DNA of 64,000 nt from Sindora glabra (taxonomy: Eukaryota; Streptophyta; Magnoliopsida; Fabales; Fabaceae). A program made the position numbers and the translations under genes. The stretch spans positions 5,097,151 through 5,161,150 of the forward strand of contig CM035235.1 in assembly GCA_020226215.1 (NCBI GenBank), read 5' to 3'. The notes beneath the pieces were generated by a model that did not search any database, was not told the DNA's origin, and saw nothing but the letters and a program-made list of their open reading frames with translations. Shown in pieces: positions 34,193-45,480 of the stretch (position 1 is its first letter; each line of letters starts with the position of its first letter).

Positions 34193-34916
34193 TGTCATAA
34201 ACTAGAAGTTGTGACAATTAATAAGCAAAAGTGCTTGATTTTAAACAAAACTTAGCGAAAAAAATCAAATATATGGTAAAAGTCTTGTGATTGAAATTTG
34301 GGATCAATCTAATTTATATGATATTTTTAAAAAATTTTCAAATTTGAATATATTTTGATAATTTTGGCATGATTGGAGAATTTGAAGAGGTTCAAAAAGC
34401 CTATATTGTGATCCTTATATTTTTATCTTTATTTTAGTGTATTATGATGCTAACTTAACACTATAACATAACAAAAAAGGCTCATGATGACTTGAAAAAA
34501 TTATAACAACTTATGCTAAGGAGGCTTTTATTCAAAATACTCTTTAGAAGGTGGAATGTCAACAACCTAGTAGGGTGACATGGTATTAAGTTAGGGATTC
34601 AAGCATGTTAACTTATGGTTATCTCTTATACACTTAAAACAATGGTGAGGCATAGACTAAAAGAATGAAGTTTCCCTCTCCCTGTTCAAATTTGTCCTTT
34701 TCAAATCATTATGCTTGAAGACTTTTTTTGTAAGGTGATCTTGTGGCTTGGCATGCATGGATGCTTCAATGACATTCAATTGTGGCATATGGACTTGTGA
34801 GTTTCACTATCTATTCTAAGCATACCATGAAGGTTTAATGGGAAGGTTGACATATTCGCTAAGAGTGATAAGCATGTGCCACATCATTTTAGCTAAAAAA
34901 CTACTAGTCTATAACA
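34193..34916 (+). repeat. LTR 2 of the array (shared middle LTR)
   Basis: Starts TGTCATAAACTAG after AGTGGAAGGGAA and ends CTATAACA, two bases before TGGTATCAAAGCC (34919-34931). It functions structurally as both the 3' LTR of the left unit and the 5' LTR of the right unit. Confidence 0.85.
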
Positions 34917-34918
34917 AA

Positions 34919-36521
34919 TGGTATCAAAGCCTAATTTATGCTAAAGGGCCAAGATCGGACAAACTACAATTGGTCTGGATATGGCTTGTCTAATGTTATA
35001 TGACAGATATACAAAGTTGTAAATTTTAAACTTTGCAAAGTTATTATTAATAACTTGACTAGAGGGTGTAAAAGATGGATCGGTTTAAAAAGCTAGTGTA
35101 TGAGAAGATAATGCATTTAAAAGAACACGAATTAAGGAATTAAGCATAAGTGTTTATGCCAAAGGGCTTGCTTGTGTGCATAGAATGTTGATAATGAAAT
35201 CATAGTAATGACATTGAATGATATAAAATACAATCTAAAAGAATGAGTAATTTGACAATCTATCTAAAGGGAGAAGCCTTGGTATTGTTAGAGGACTTAA
35301 CTATTTCTTAAAAGATCGGTGGAGTCAGATGGTAAAACCTTAGTCATGCAAAAATAAATGGCTATAATTGAAAGGCACAAGTAGATTACTCCAAAAAGAA
35401 AAGTCTAAAATCCTATTAAAATTGTATGATTACTCATAGAAGTATTGCTAAAAGCCAAAGTGAATATTTAGAAGCATCAAAACTATATACATGATCATAT
35501 GGGGCAATGAGTGGGTTGCATTATTCTTCTATAAGATTTTTTAATACAATGAGCTAGGTTACATAGTTGCTTTATGGAATAGCAATAATGACTTAGAAGA
35601 AAAGTATTAGACTAATACTACATAGTCGTATTATCAAAAGACTTTGTGGTAATAACCATAAGATTCATATTCACTCATGCACAGGTAAAGTGAAGTTGAA
35701 GTTAGAATGGAAGATACTTTATGCTTAACCCCTTTTTAAATGTTGAATTGGAGGAGTCATTAGAAGATACATTTAAAGAAGTTATCAAAGGGTGCACATA
35801 GGATAACTCTCAAGGACCATGATATTGGAGAATATCAACTCTAAATTGGTTTTAATGGCCGATAAAATGCTAGAGGCTATCAATTTAATGAAGATTAGGG
35901 GATCCAATTGGGTGAAATGGCATTGTAAAGTATAATGAATTGATTGAACTTAATGCAAGTGGACTTGTAAGTAAGGTTATAAGGCCTATCTGTAGACCAA
36001 TCATAAGTCTTGGCTTTTACATCTATTCAATATCACATTAGGTGTAAGATATTTGTTAGTAAACAATTTGAGTGCTAAGTATTGTGCATAAGTTATAAAG
36101 TTAGCACATGCTTTTGTTATGGTGGTAGCATTTGTGCAAGTTATGAAAGTAGTGAGCACAAAGTTACAAAGGTAACGACATGTTAAACGAGCTATAAAGG
36201 TAATGAGTTCAGGAGATCTAATGGGAAAATGATATTAAAATATGTTAGACATTTTAAAAGAAATCTATAGAGATGAAACTTTAAAAAATCTATAAAAAAT
36301 ACATTTGGCTAAAAAGATATTGATGTTGCAGCAAAGGTGATAACCAAATAAAGATGGGGAACATTCATTATGCTAAAAAAGGTAACATGAGTAATCGAGA
36401 TAGTAACTTAAAGAAGTAGGCTTAAGACTAACATGAAATTTTGAAATGGTAAGTAGATTTTTCATTAAGTCATTAAGATTAGGGCATTAATAAAGGCATT
36501 GATATTTGAAGTGGAAGAAAA
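34919..36521 (+). repeat. Primer site and internal region 2 of the array
   Basis: Primer site TGGTATCAAAGCC at 34919-34931, followed by about 1.6 kb homologous to internal region 1. There is no intact ORF. It ends in GAAGTGGAAGAAAA, a polypurine tract next to LTR 3. Confidence 0.8.
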
Positions 36522-37248
36522 TGCCATAAGCTAGCAATCGTAATAAAGTCAATAAGCAAATGCGCTCAATTTTAGGTGAAACTTCATAAAAAAATCAAGT
36601 ATCTCATAGAGGTCTTGTGACATAAATTTGGGATTAATTTAACTTGTGTACTATTTTTCTATATTTTTCTAAGTTTAAGGATATTTTAATAATCTTGGCA
36701 TAATTTGAGAATGTGGAAAGATTTAAAAAGCTTGTATTTATGACCTTTATATTTTTATCTTTAGATTAATGTACTATAATGCCAATTAGACACCTAAAAC
36801 ATGGTAAAAAAAAGACTTATAACAATGCAAAAAAAATATATCTACTTATGTTAGATGAACTTCTATTCAAAATGATTTGTATAGGCGGAACGTTGGAAGA
36901 CTGATAAGGAAGCTTGGCACTAAGTTGAAAACTGAGGTGTAGGCTTATGACCATCTCTTGCACACTTGAAATTATAGAATAAAGCATAAAACAAGTAAAT
37001 AGTGTCCCTCTTCCTATTTAAATTTGTTCTATTTGGTCCATTATGCCTAAAAACTCTTTGTGTGGGACAATTTTGCAACTTAGCATCCACATGTGCTTCG
37101 ACAATATTCAATTATGACTTGTGAACTTACAAGTTTCACTATTTATTCCTAGCGTACCACAATAATTTATGAGAAAGTTAGTATGTCTGCTAAGAATGGT
37201 AAATATGTGTTGCACAGTTTTAGTTAAAGAATTACTGACTTTGTGACA
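36522..37248 (+). repeat. LTR 3 of the array
   Basis: Starts TGCCATAAGCTAGC and ends TTTGTGACA. Collinear with LTRs 1 and 2 but well diverged, indicating an old insertion. The minus-strand frame at 36920-37111 is inside this LTR and is not a gene. Confidence 0.85.
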
Positions 37249-40200
37249 AGATGCTTAGCTTTTAGATAGGAAAATTGTCTAGATGTTATCACAAAAAATA
37301 TTTTTTAATCTCTTTTTTTGAAATAAGGTACAACTTAATAGCTTAATATATAGATAGATTTCAACACTACCCTCTCTTATATAAGCAAAACATATTGTTT
37401 TTATTAGCAATTTTAAGTAAGACAACAACTTTTCTTCTAAAATATTAAGCATTCTTTCACTATACTTTTTAGCTTTACAATGGAACCTAAAGCACCATTC
37501 AGTAATATAGAAATGTAAATATATGTAACCAAATCTATGTTGGTTAGCAACCAACATCTATACAAGCAACATTATATATTAAGCTTTAATGTCAATTATA
37601 TAATTGATGTGAAATAGATATAATATTGTTAGTTCTTACATTAAAAAAATTGACATATTTTCTTTAAGAGAATTTTAAATTGGAAAGATAAGATGTCGAT
37701 TATTATTAAAAACTTGTTATGTAAAAAAATATTAGACATTGGTTTTGTTTAAAAACTAATATGTAATGTTTTATAGACCATGAGTTTCATTAAATAACTA
37801 ATATTTTCCTTCAATCTAAACCCCTAATTCCTCCATTCCTTCTGTACACATCCTTGTATTACTTTTACAGCCTTGTAAAATACCCTAATTGAAATAGAAA
37901 CCATCATCTCTTGTGACATTATATAATCCAAATTTTAATAATTTTATATAATGAACTACGTGAACAAAAGTGAGGAAATAGTGGACTTACAAATAAATAG
38001 TGAATAATACCTTTCAAGGCTAAAAAGGAAAATTACAATGTTAAATTTTAGCCTACAAGAAAATATAACACTTGTTTAAACTTATAATAAGAAAAAAATA
38101 TATAAACACATTATAATTTAATAAGCACATCAATCATAAAGAGTATGGTTTGTTATCAATACATAAAAAAATAATTTTTTTACCTTTATAGTGTTATTTA
38201 TCATCACTAAAGCACTATAAAATTTGTAAAAGTTACATTATAATAACGGGAAAAAATATAAATAATTGTGAAACTAAAAGCTAATCAATTTTTTCAAACA
38301 CAAAGCCTAAATAATATGTTGCATTTTCATGAACTAACAAAGCATCAATAATGTATGAGTAATACAACTTAAGTTCAACATAAATCATCCTAAGCTAATG
38401 ATTCTATAAGCACAAACATAAAACCTAAAAAATAACACATGAAAAATTTCAAACACTATAAAATAGCAAAATAAGATATTTGATGAACACATTTTTTTAG
38501 TTAAAACAAGATAAGGAATAATTTATGCGTTAACTTGCTTTTTTTGGGAGATATTTTAAGAGTTGAAAAAGCTTTAAGAAGAAATTTGTTATTAACATCA
38601 CCTTACTTTGATCTTTTATTTTCAACTTGCATTAATGGTTTTGCAAAGTGGGTACTAAGGCAATGTTATTTTAGTTTACATGTTGATTTTGTATAAAATT
38701 TAACTTCTAAAATGACAACATTTTTTGTTTTAAAATTTTTAAATTTTCAATAAAAACATAACAAATCTTATATATCAATTCTAAATTGAATAACTAATAT
38801 CTAAATATAAATGATAGCTTCCTACTAAAGAACTTTATAATAAATACTAATGTATAATTGGCAACTAACTATCTTATAGACATGGGTTATTTAGCAAATA
38901 ACTAATGTGGTATATTATAAAAATTCATGTCAGTTATTTCTTAAAAATTGACATATTTTGTAACTTAAAACATTAGTTTTTTTGTAAAAAAAATGAAGTT
39001 CTTTTTAAGGTTTTTTTTTAAAAAGAGCTTTTGTAAATTAACCAATTATATTAGTAGCAATAACAAAATAACACCAACTTAAAATAATTCCAACAACCAT
39101 TTACATACCAATTAACAACAACAAAACATAAAATTGTAAAATTGGTGGAGCTTTTATGTAAATTCAATGTCTCTTAGTGTTAGGTCTTAGATAAACAAAC
39201 AAATTGGAAAACATAATAAAAATATATATCGAAACCTATCAAGGATCTTTGCGAAAGATCATAAATTAGTGATAGAATTATGCATTTATAGTGTAAAATC
39301 AAACTCGTAACAAAAGAGTTTGAACTAAATCAATCTTATTACATTTGAATTCACAAAACCATGTACAAATCCTTTTTTTATACATAAACAATCTAATCAA
39401 AAACACACACATGATTAGATATGTTACAAATGTGTAAATAATTTGATGTGTCATAAAACACATGTATAGTTGGATAAATTATGAACACAATCTAATCAAA
39501 ATTGAGTCTCTATGGAATCCATACAAGCAATCAAAGATTTGGATCAATGATACGATCACTCTTAATTCAATGTAATGCTAGATGTAAGTTTTTCTAGTTT
39601 TGAGATTGCTTTAAAATTCAGTGTAATGCAAGTTACAAAATTTTTTAGTTTTCGAATTACTCTTGTACTCAATGCATTCAACCCTAGTTACTACCTATCC
39701 AATAAGAGAAAATAAGGTTTCTCGATATTAGCCAGATTTTGATTTAACGGATTAACTAATTAAATTAAATGTGATTTTTAACCAAAGTTACCTTAAGAAA
39801 GGAGATAAATGAATTTAATTATTAACAAGGCCTAATAATAATTTTAGTTAATAATTAACTTATATATTGTATTACCTATGTAAAGATTAATCATATTGAG
39901 TTATTACTTAATGAAGTTTAATCATATTGGGCCTATCTTAATTAAGAGTTTTAGTATAACTAAAGGTTTTTAATTACATTGTGAACCTAATATTTAACTT
40001 ACTTTTTATATATGACTCTATAAGTTCTCATTACAGTTATAGTAATTCCAAAATAGTATTTTAATATCACAAATAGTGAGTATTATTTAACAATACATCA
40101 TTGTTAATTAAAAAGTGAGAATATTAGTAATTCAACATAAACTTTTCTATAACTAATGTTTTATGTAATTTAATTCTTTTTATCCTAAATATCGAAATTA

Positions 40201-41669
40201 AATATGAGTATGAAGTGTGTCACCCTTTTTATAGCTCAATCCATATATTTTTTAATTCCTAGATAGATTAACTTAAAATAAATAAATTAATATCATGTGT
40301 TATTTCATTTGGACATAACCATGTATTTTGCAATTTCACTCAATTAAGGGACTCACAAATATCACTCTCCCTATATAAGAGGGATAAAATCTTATCTAGA
40401 TTACTGATATTCCTTTACAGGATTTATAAGATACTTAATCACTATTTTTAAGACTAATCCTATTATAGGTGACATTATATGACTGCTCATGTAGGAAATT
40501 ATAGTAATTTAAGGTTGAAGGACCACGTACATTATTGTTACTATAAGAATTGTTTATAATATATATATTATGATCAATGTAGCATTCTTTTTATAAGTAT
40601 ATATAGCATATCTGTTCTCCAAGATGTATCTATTTGTTGACTTAATATTTTATATCTATAATTAGTGAAATTTAATTATTAGCCAATGTATGTACTAGAC
40701 TTAATATGTTATTAATATTCTTATTTATAATAATACTTAACTAAGGACATTTAAGAATAATGTTAGCTATTTTAGAGAAAAATATCACATTCGTTTATAT
40801 TACATAGATGCAAGAAATAAATATATTAAATTGAAATGCCTTTATAAAGAAAATAAAACATAATAGAATGTATACTAATACAATCATCCTATGATTAGCT
40901 CTTAGAGTATACATTGACATATGGATAGCCTACTATATAAGACTATCCTATTGTATTCAATAACTAATAAATAATTTGATTTAGTGTGAAATAAAAGCTT
41001 CAAAGGCAAACATTACATTTAAAGTAAACCCTAAACATTTATAATTGCAACCACCTAACTCTTTAGGGTTATAAATTGCTCACTTAATTTTACCTTATCT
41101 TGTTTACATAACTTTCTACATGAGGTATGGAAGGTGGCTCATTGGATTCATTAATTGTGTTTGGTGCAAGCCTTTTTTCACCAAAGTTTACTTTAACTTC
41201 AAATACTCTTCATGGGAAAGCTTGTATGGATAAGTGTTTTTCTTTTGTCTCTTCCAATTTATCACACTTAACTCCTATTAAGAGTAATGTATATTAGTTC
41301 ACAAAAGAGTATAAATGAGATACATAAAAAATAGTAGGAAAAATCGGCCATTAGTATGCTTAAATTTACTTAAAAATGCATAGTATTGCATTATTCCACA
41401 AACTTATCCTATGATCCCTAGTTAATGAAGTTATAGTCTTAAAATGGTTTTTTCTTTGTCTTAGTTTTTTTCATTAATATATTCTTGTTTTAACCTTTTT
41501 TTGAAGTTTTTTTAGTGGTTTGCTGTCAGTGACTATACTTGTTAGTGCATTTGCTAAGTCTTGGGAATATTAAAAGCTCTCTAAAATAAAAAATACAAAT
41601 AAAGTAATTATATATAATTATTCTAAGAGTATAATTTTGCATATCTTAAACATAGAGCAAAACTAAGAT
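37249..41669. other. Repeat-rich, gene-free region, possibly the left part of a CACTA-like element
   Basis: No gene. Short motifs related to AATTGACAT/ATGTCAATT and TTAATAACTAATAT recur at about 37590-37800 and 38770-38990 and again near 43200-43560, as expected of the sub-terminal repeats of a CACTA element. No left CACTA terminus could be fixed. The minus-strand frame at 37279-37557 has no recognisable domain. Confidence 0.4.
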
Positions 41670-41677
41670 GTACCTAC

Positions 41678-42204
41678 TAGAGGTACACATGGGCCGGGCG
41701 ACCCGCTTAACCCGATGAGCTCGACCCGGAAAAATAGAGTATTTGGGCTCCTTTTTTGGCCCGATAGACCCGATGGGACTTTTTTTAATAGTCCGATTAA
41801 TAATTGGGTCGGGCTCGAGTCAAGGTAAAAAAGCCCGATAGGCCTAGCCCGGCCCGATTATAATAATTTATTTTTAACAATATAATTATATATTAGAAAA
41901 TATAATTATATCTAATTATTTTTAATATAAAAATATTAATTTAACATATTAAATATTTTATATATTTAAATATCATATTATCTCTTTAAATATATATATA
42001 TTATTTTAAAAATTTATTTTTTATTAAAAAATAAAAAAAATATTTTTCAGGCTTTTGGGCTTTTTAATTTAAAATTCGGGCTGGGCTGGGCTAATTTTTT
42101 TTAAAACTTAATCAGGTTAGGCCGGATTCGGGCCTTTAATTTTATATGATTTGACCCGGTGGCCGGGCCCGAAACCCTCCCGGCTCAGCCCATGTTCACC
42201 TTTA
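41678..42204 (+). mobile_element. Non-autonomous hAT-like element with perfect 8-bp target duplication
   Basis: 527 bp. It begins TAGAGGTACACATGGGC and its reverse-complemented end reads TAAAGGTGAACATGGGC, a clear terminal inverted repeat. It is flanked by identical 8-mers GTACCTAC (41670-41677 and 42205-42212). 8-bp duplications and TAGGG-like ends are hallmarks of hAT elements. GGGCC/CCCGG-rich ends flank an A/T core, making it the most GC-rich non-genic patch in the window. It has no transposase frame. A decayed relative lies at 25825-26342. Confidence 0.85.
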
Positions 42205-42212
42205 GTACCTAC

Positions 42213-43199
42213 CAAGACATCTTATTAAAAGTTACCCTTAAATGTTAGCGAGATACGCCTCCAATCTGTATAATCAATTAAGATTTTGCTTTGTACTATA
42301 ACTTTTATGTAATTGCTTAATGAAGCTATAGTTGGACAATTGGTTTCCTCTTAATATTAAACTTTATATATACTTTATCACCATTAACATGTACCATGCT
42401 AATGGACTTCATCATTATAGGATCCATCTTACCCTTTTGGTTATCACCAATTATTTTGCTAGAAGGATCCATATTAAATGATTTAAAAAATCAATGTGAC
42501 TTATGTATAATTGTATAAAGATAAAGTTAAAAGTTGACAGTGCTTAATGATCAAGAAAGTGATAGTTATACTAATTGTACTTATAATAAATGTTACATGG
42601 CAAGAATAGTAAAACATATAACTTATATAATAAGTAACAACACTTAAATTAGAACAACTTACATACATTTACAAAAACCTCTACTAATTTAAATAATTAA
42701 GGTATAAATAAGGCTTATTCCATATTTATCCCTAAACCTTCTAATCTTTACTAATGCATACAATGGTAAACACAACAATACAAAAGGAACATATCCTAAA
42801 GCACCACCAGTACCACTAAAAAGGGCAATAACATAATTGTATAACTTGAGACCTATTAAACCTTAAATCTTATACTAAACCCAATAAGGAATATAATGTT
42901 AACAATAAAAGAGGCTAATAAAATATATTAGTATGCATGTGCAGACACACATATTTATATATATTGTAACCAAATAAAACAATATTTTATCAATATTAAA
43001 AAATAATAAAATTGAGACAGGTTACCATACTTAAGAATGATACTAAAGTTGATAAAGAGTAAATAACGATATGGATGCTTAGGATCATATAAAGAAATAA
43101 TGAAAGTGAAGGAGGAGTTATTATTGGAGAATGTTTATTTCAAATGGAAAGGCAGAAAGAAATGAAAGTTATTTAGCCAAAGAATTTAAATGTTAAATA
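42213..43199. other. AT-rich intergenic DNA
   Basis: No gene or clear TE coding region was seen. Confidence 0.6.
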
Positions 43200-43608
43200 A
43201 AGAATTGACACTTTATCAAAACCATATCAATTTTCTATAAAATTTATGTCTAAAATTATGTATACAGTTGGAAAAAATACCACCATTTCCTATTATTTAG
43301 ATGTCGATCAATTTTTAAAAATTGACATCTGGATATGGTGGATTAAGATGTTAGTTTCTTAAAAATATATGATGTGCTAAGTCTTCTTAAACACTAAAGA
43401 ATTTAATGGTTGTCATGCATTTAGATAGTAGTTTTTTAATCAAACAACATTTAAAAGTGAGCCTTAAACAAAGACGTCAGTTCTTTGTTTGAACTATCAT
43501 CTTAAATTTTCATATATTTTCAAAAATGCTACCATGTTAGTATAGACATTGGTCTTAGGTTTAATCATTGTTTTTATGATGTTATCTATTTGTATTTCTA
43601 TAATAGTG
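43200..43608 (-). mobile_element. CACTA-like transposon terminus
   Basis: Read on the minus strand from 43608, the sequence begins CACTATTATAGAAATACAAA, a typical plant CACTA terminal inverted repeat. Within 400 bp it shows repeated sub-terminal motifs (AAACCTAAGACCAATGTCTA, GAACTGACGTC, AGATGTCAATTTTTA with an inverted partner at 43299-43330). The 3 bases outside are ATA. The matching other end was not found with confidence, so the element may be truncated or extend left past the hAT insertion. Confidence 0.5.
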
Positions 43609-43611
43609 ATA

Positions 43612-44679
43612 ATAGATTTGTCTTATTCCACCTTAATGTTGCAATAAACCAATAGCTAGCCTTGTTGTTGGGTGGTTGGATAAGCCAATAACTCTCACTA
43701 TAAGATGCTAGTAGTAATAAAATTGAACTATTTAACTTGGCCATAAGTACTATGTATAATTTCAAGGAATATTGACATAATTCAACCTGCCACTTTCTTA
43801 AGAGGTAGAGTGACTTATTTATATTATTAGCTCTAGGCTATACCATAGTTTTTGAATAGTTTTAATGTAGTTACCATTTAACCTAGCCTCTAATGCAAAT
43901 TTGACTAATTTTTTAACTTAATTCAAAGCTTTAGGTATGAATTTCAAAAAAATATTAGGCTTTAAGTGGCTTTCCTATGCTAGGCACTAAGGGTACTGCT
44001 TATATGTAGGCATTGTGGAGCTCGCATATGCTAAGCATGACGAGGCTCCCTAAGGTAAGCATTAAATGACCATCATTACTTAATGTAACTTCTACTTATG
44101 TTGGCTAAATGAGACAATGCTTGCTTGACACTTTAGTGATCCCTAATAAGCCATCGTATAGCTTACATTGATGGTTGAAAGTTGCATAGCATATTCTATT
44201 ACTGCTTATAAAAGGCAAGTAAATGAGTACTATAAGATATATAAGGCATATGGTAAGATTTTTGTATGGAGGAACAAAGAAAACTAGGTGTATGTATGTA
44301 ATTTTGATATATATGATATGATAATTGATTTGATACTAAGGGTTTGAATTTAATTTTGGCCTTTGAAAAAGGATTTGACCTTGACTGAATCATGGCTCTG
44401 ACCTTAATTCTTATATTAATAATTATTTAGTTGTTTCGAAGAAAAATTCCATTAGATCCTATTTGTTCATTACATGTGAGTATATAAATAATAGTATATG
44501 ACTAATCATATCAATTTTATCTCCTTAAAAAATCATTTTTCTCCTTTTCTTTCTTTTTATTTTCTCCTTATCTAAGTAAGAAAAATATCAATTTTCTTTT
44601 TTATTTTTCCTCCTTATTTTCTTTCTCTTCATTTTTCTTTCCTTTCTATTTTCCTAGCATTCAAGTGAAAGTTTAATTC
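43612..44679. other. Gene-free region
   Basis: No gene. The minus-strand frame at 44199-44393 has no recognisable domain. Pyrimidine-rich TTTCTTTCTTT stretches occur near 44540-44650. Confidence 0.55.
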
Positions 44680-45480
44680 TTAGATATATGATATAATCAT
44701 ATTTAATTCAATAAAAAATATTTTAAAAATATTATAATATTATGCTTTAATTATTTTATATATTTTTAAAATATTTTTGTAAAAAATATTTTTGGATTAC
44801 AAAAAATATTTTTATTATAAATTGAATAAGTAATAGCAACAGATGGTCGTGAAAAGTAATTAATAGCGGTGGATGGTAACGATAATGATTAATGGTAGTA
44901 GATGGTGGTGAGAGGTATCAATAATGGTAATTAATTATTTTAATATTATAATATCATATTTTAATTATTTTATATATTTTTAAATATTTTAGATTCTAAA
45001 AAATGTTTTTATTATAAATTGGGTAGTCAACGAAAATAGATGATGGTGAGAGGTAATTAATAGTGGTAAATGGTGGCAATGATGATCAATAATGGTGGAT
45101 GATGGCTGAAAATAATTACTAATGGTGAATAGCAGAGGTGATAATCAATGATAATGGGTAATGATTGGCAATAAATAATGATAGATAGTAGTCACTAGTA
45201 GCAAATAGTGGTGAATAATAATTAAGAATAGTGCATGATAGTTAATGGTAGTTAATGATGGTAGGTGGTTACCAGATGAGATGTTGATAGGACAAAGATT
45301 TAATGTGAGCATAGATAAAATAGTTTATTTATATTATTAAAGCAATACTATATCATATAAATATAAGATATCTATCTCTCTACGAAAATATTTTAAGAAA
45401 ATGTTAAGCTAAAAACATTTTTAGGAATGTGAACATTATAAGATGTTGCTAGTTTAGGGTGGTGTTTTACGTGCCTTTCC
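44680..45480 (-). repeat. Dispersed repeat with TGAT minisatellite core, copy 3 (inverted)
   Basis: Same orientation as copy 2. The core (about 44830-45270) is rich in GATGGTGAGAGGTAAT and GATGGTAATGATGG motifs. An internal block of about 100 bp (ATTATTTTATATATTTTT and neighbours) occurs twice, near 44740 and 44955, so this copy carries a duplication of flank plus core. The right flank with AGTTTATTTATATTATTAAAG matches copy 2. Confidence 0.65.

Larger units (their letters stand above)
31951..37248 (+). mobile_element. Non-autonomous LTR retrotransposon array: LTR-internal-LTR-internal-LTR
   Basis: Three related LTRs of about 0.7 kb alternate with two related internal regions of about 1.6 kb. 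Each of the first two LTRs is followed by TGGTATCAAAGGC or TGGTATCAAAGCC, a near match to the tRNA-Met primer binding site. The second and third LTRs are preceded by purine-rich tracts (AGTGGAAGGGAA, GTGGAAGAAAA). AGATA before the first LTR and AGATG after the third agree at four of five positions, so the whole array seems to sit in one target site. No RT, integrase or protease motif or long ORF is visible, so it depends on another element. Unequal recombination between LTRs is the simplest origin. Confidence 0.85.
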
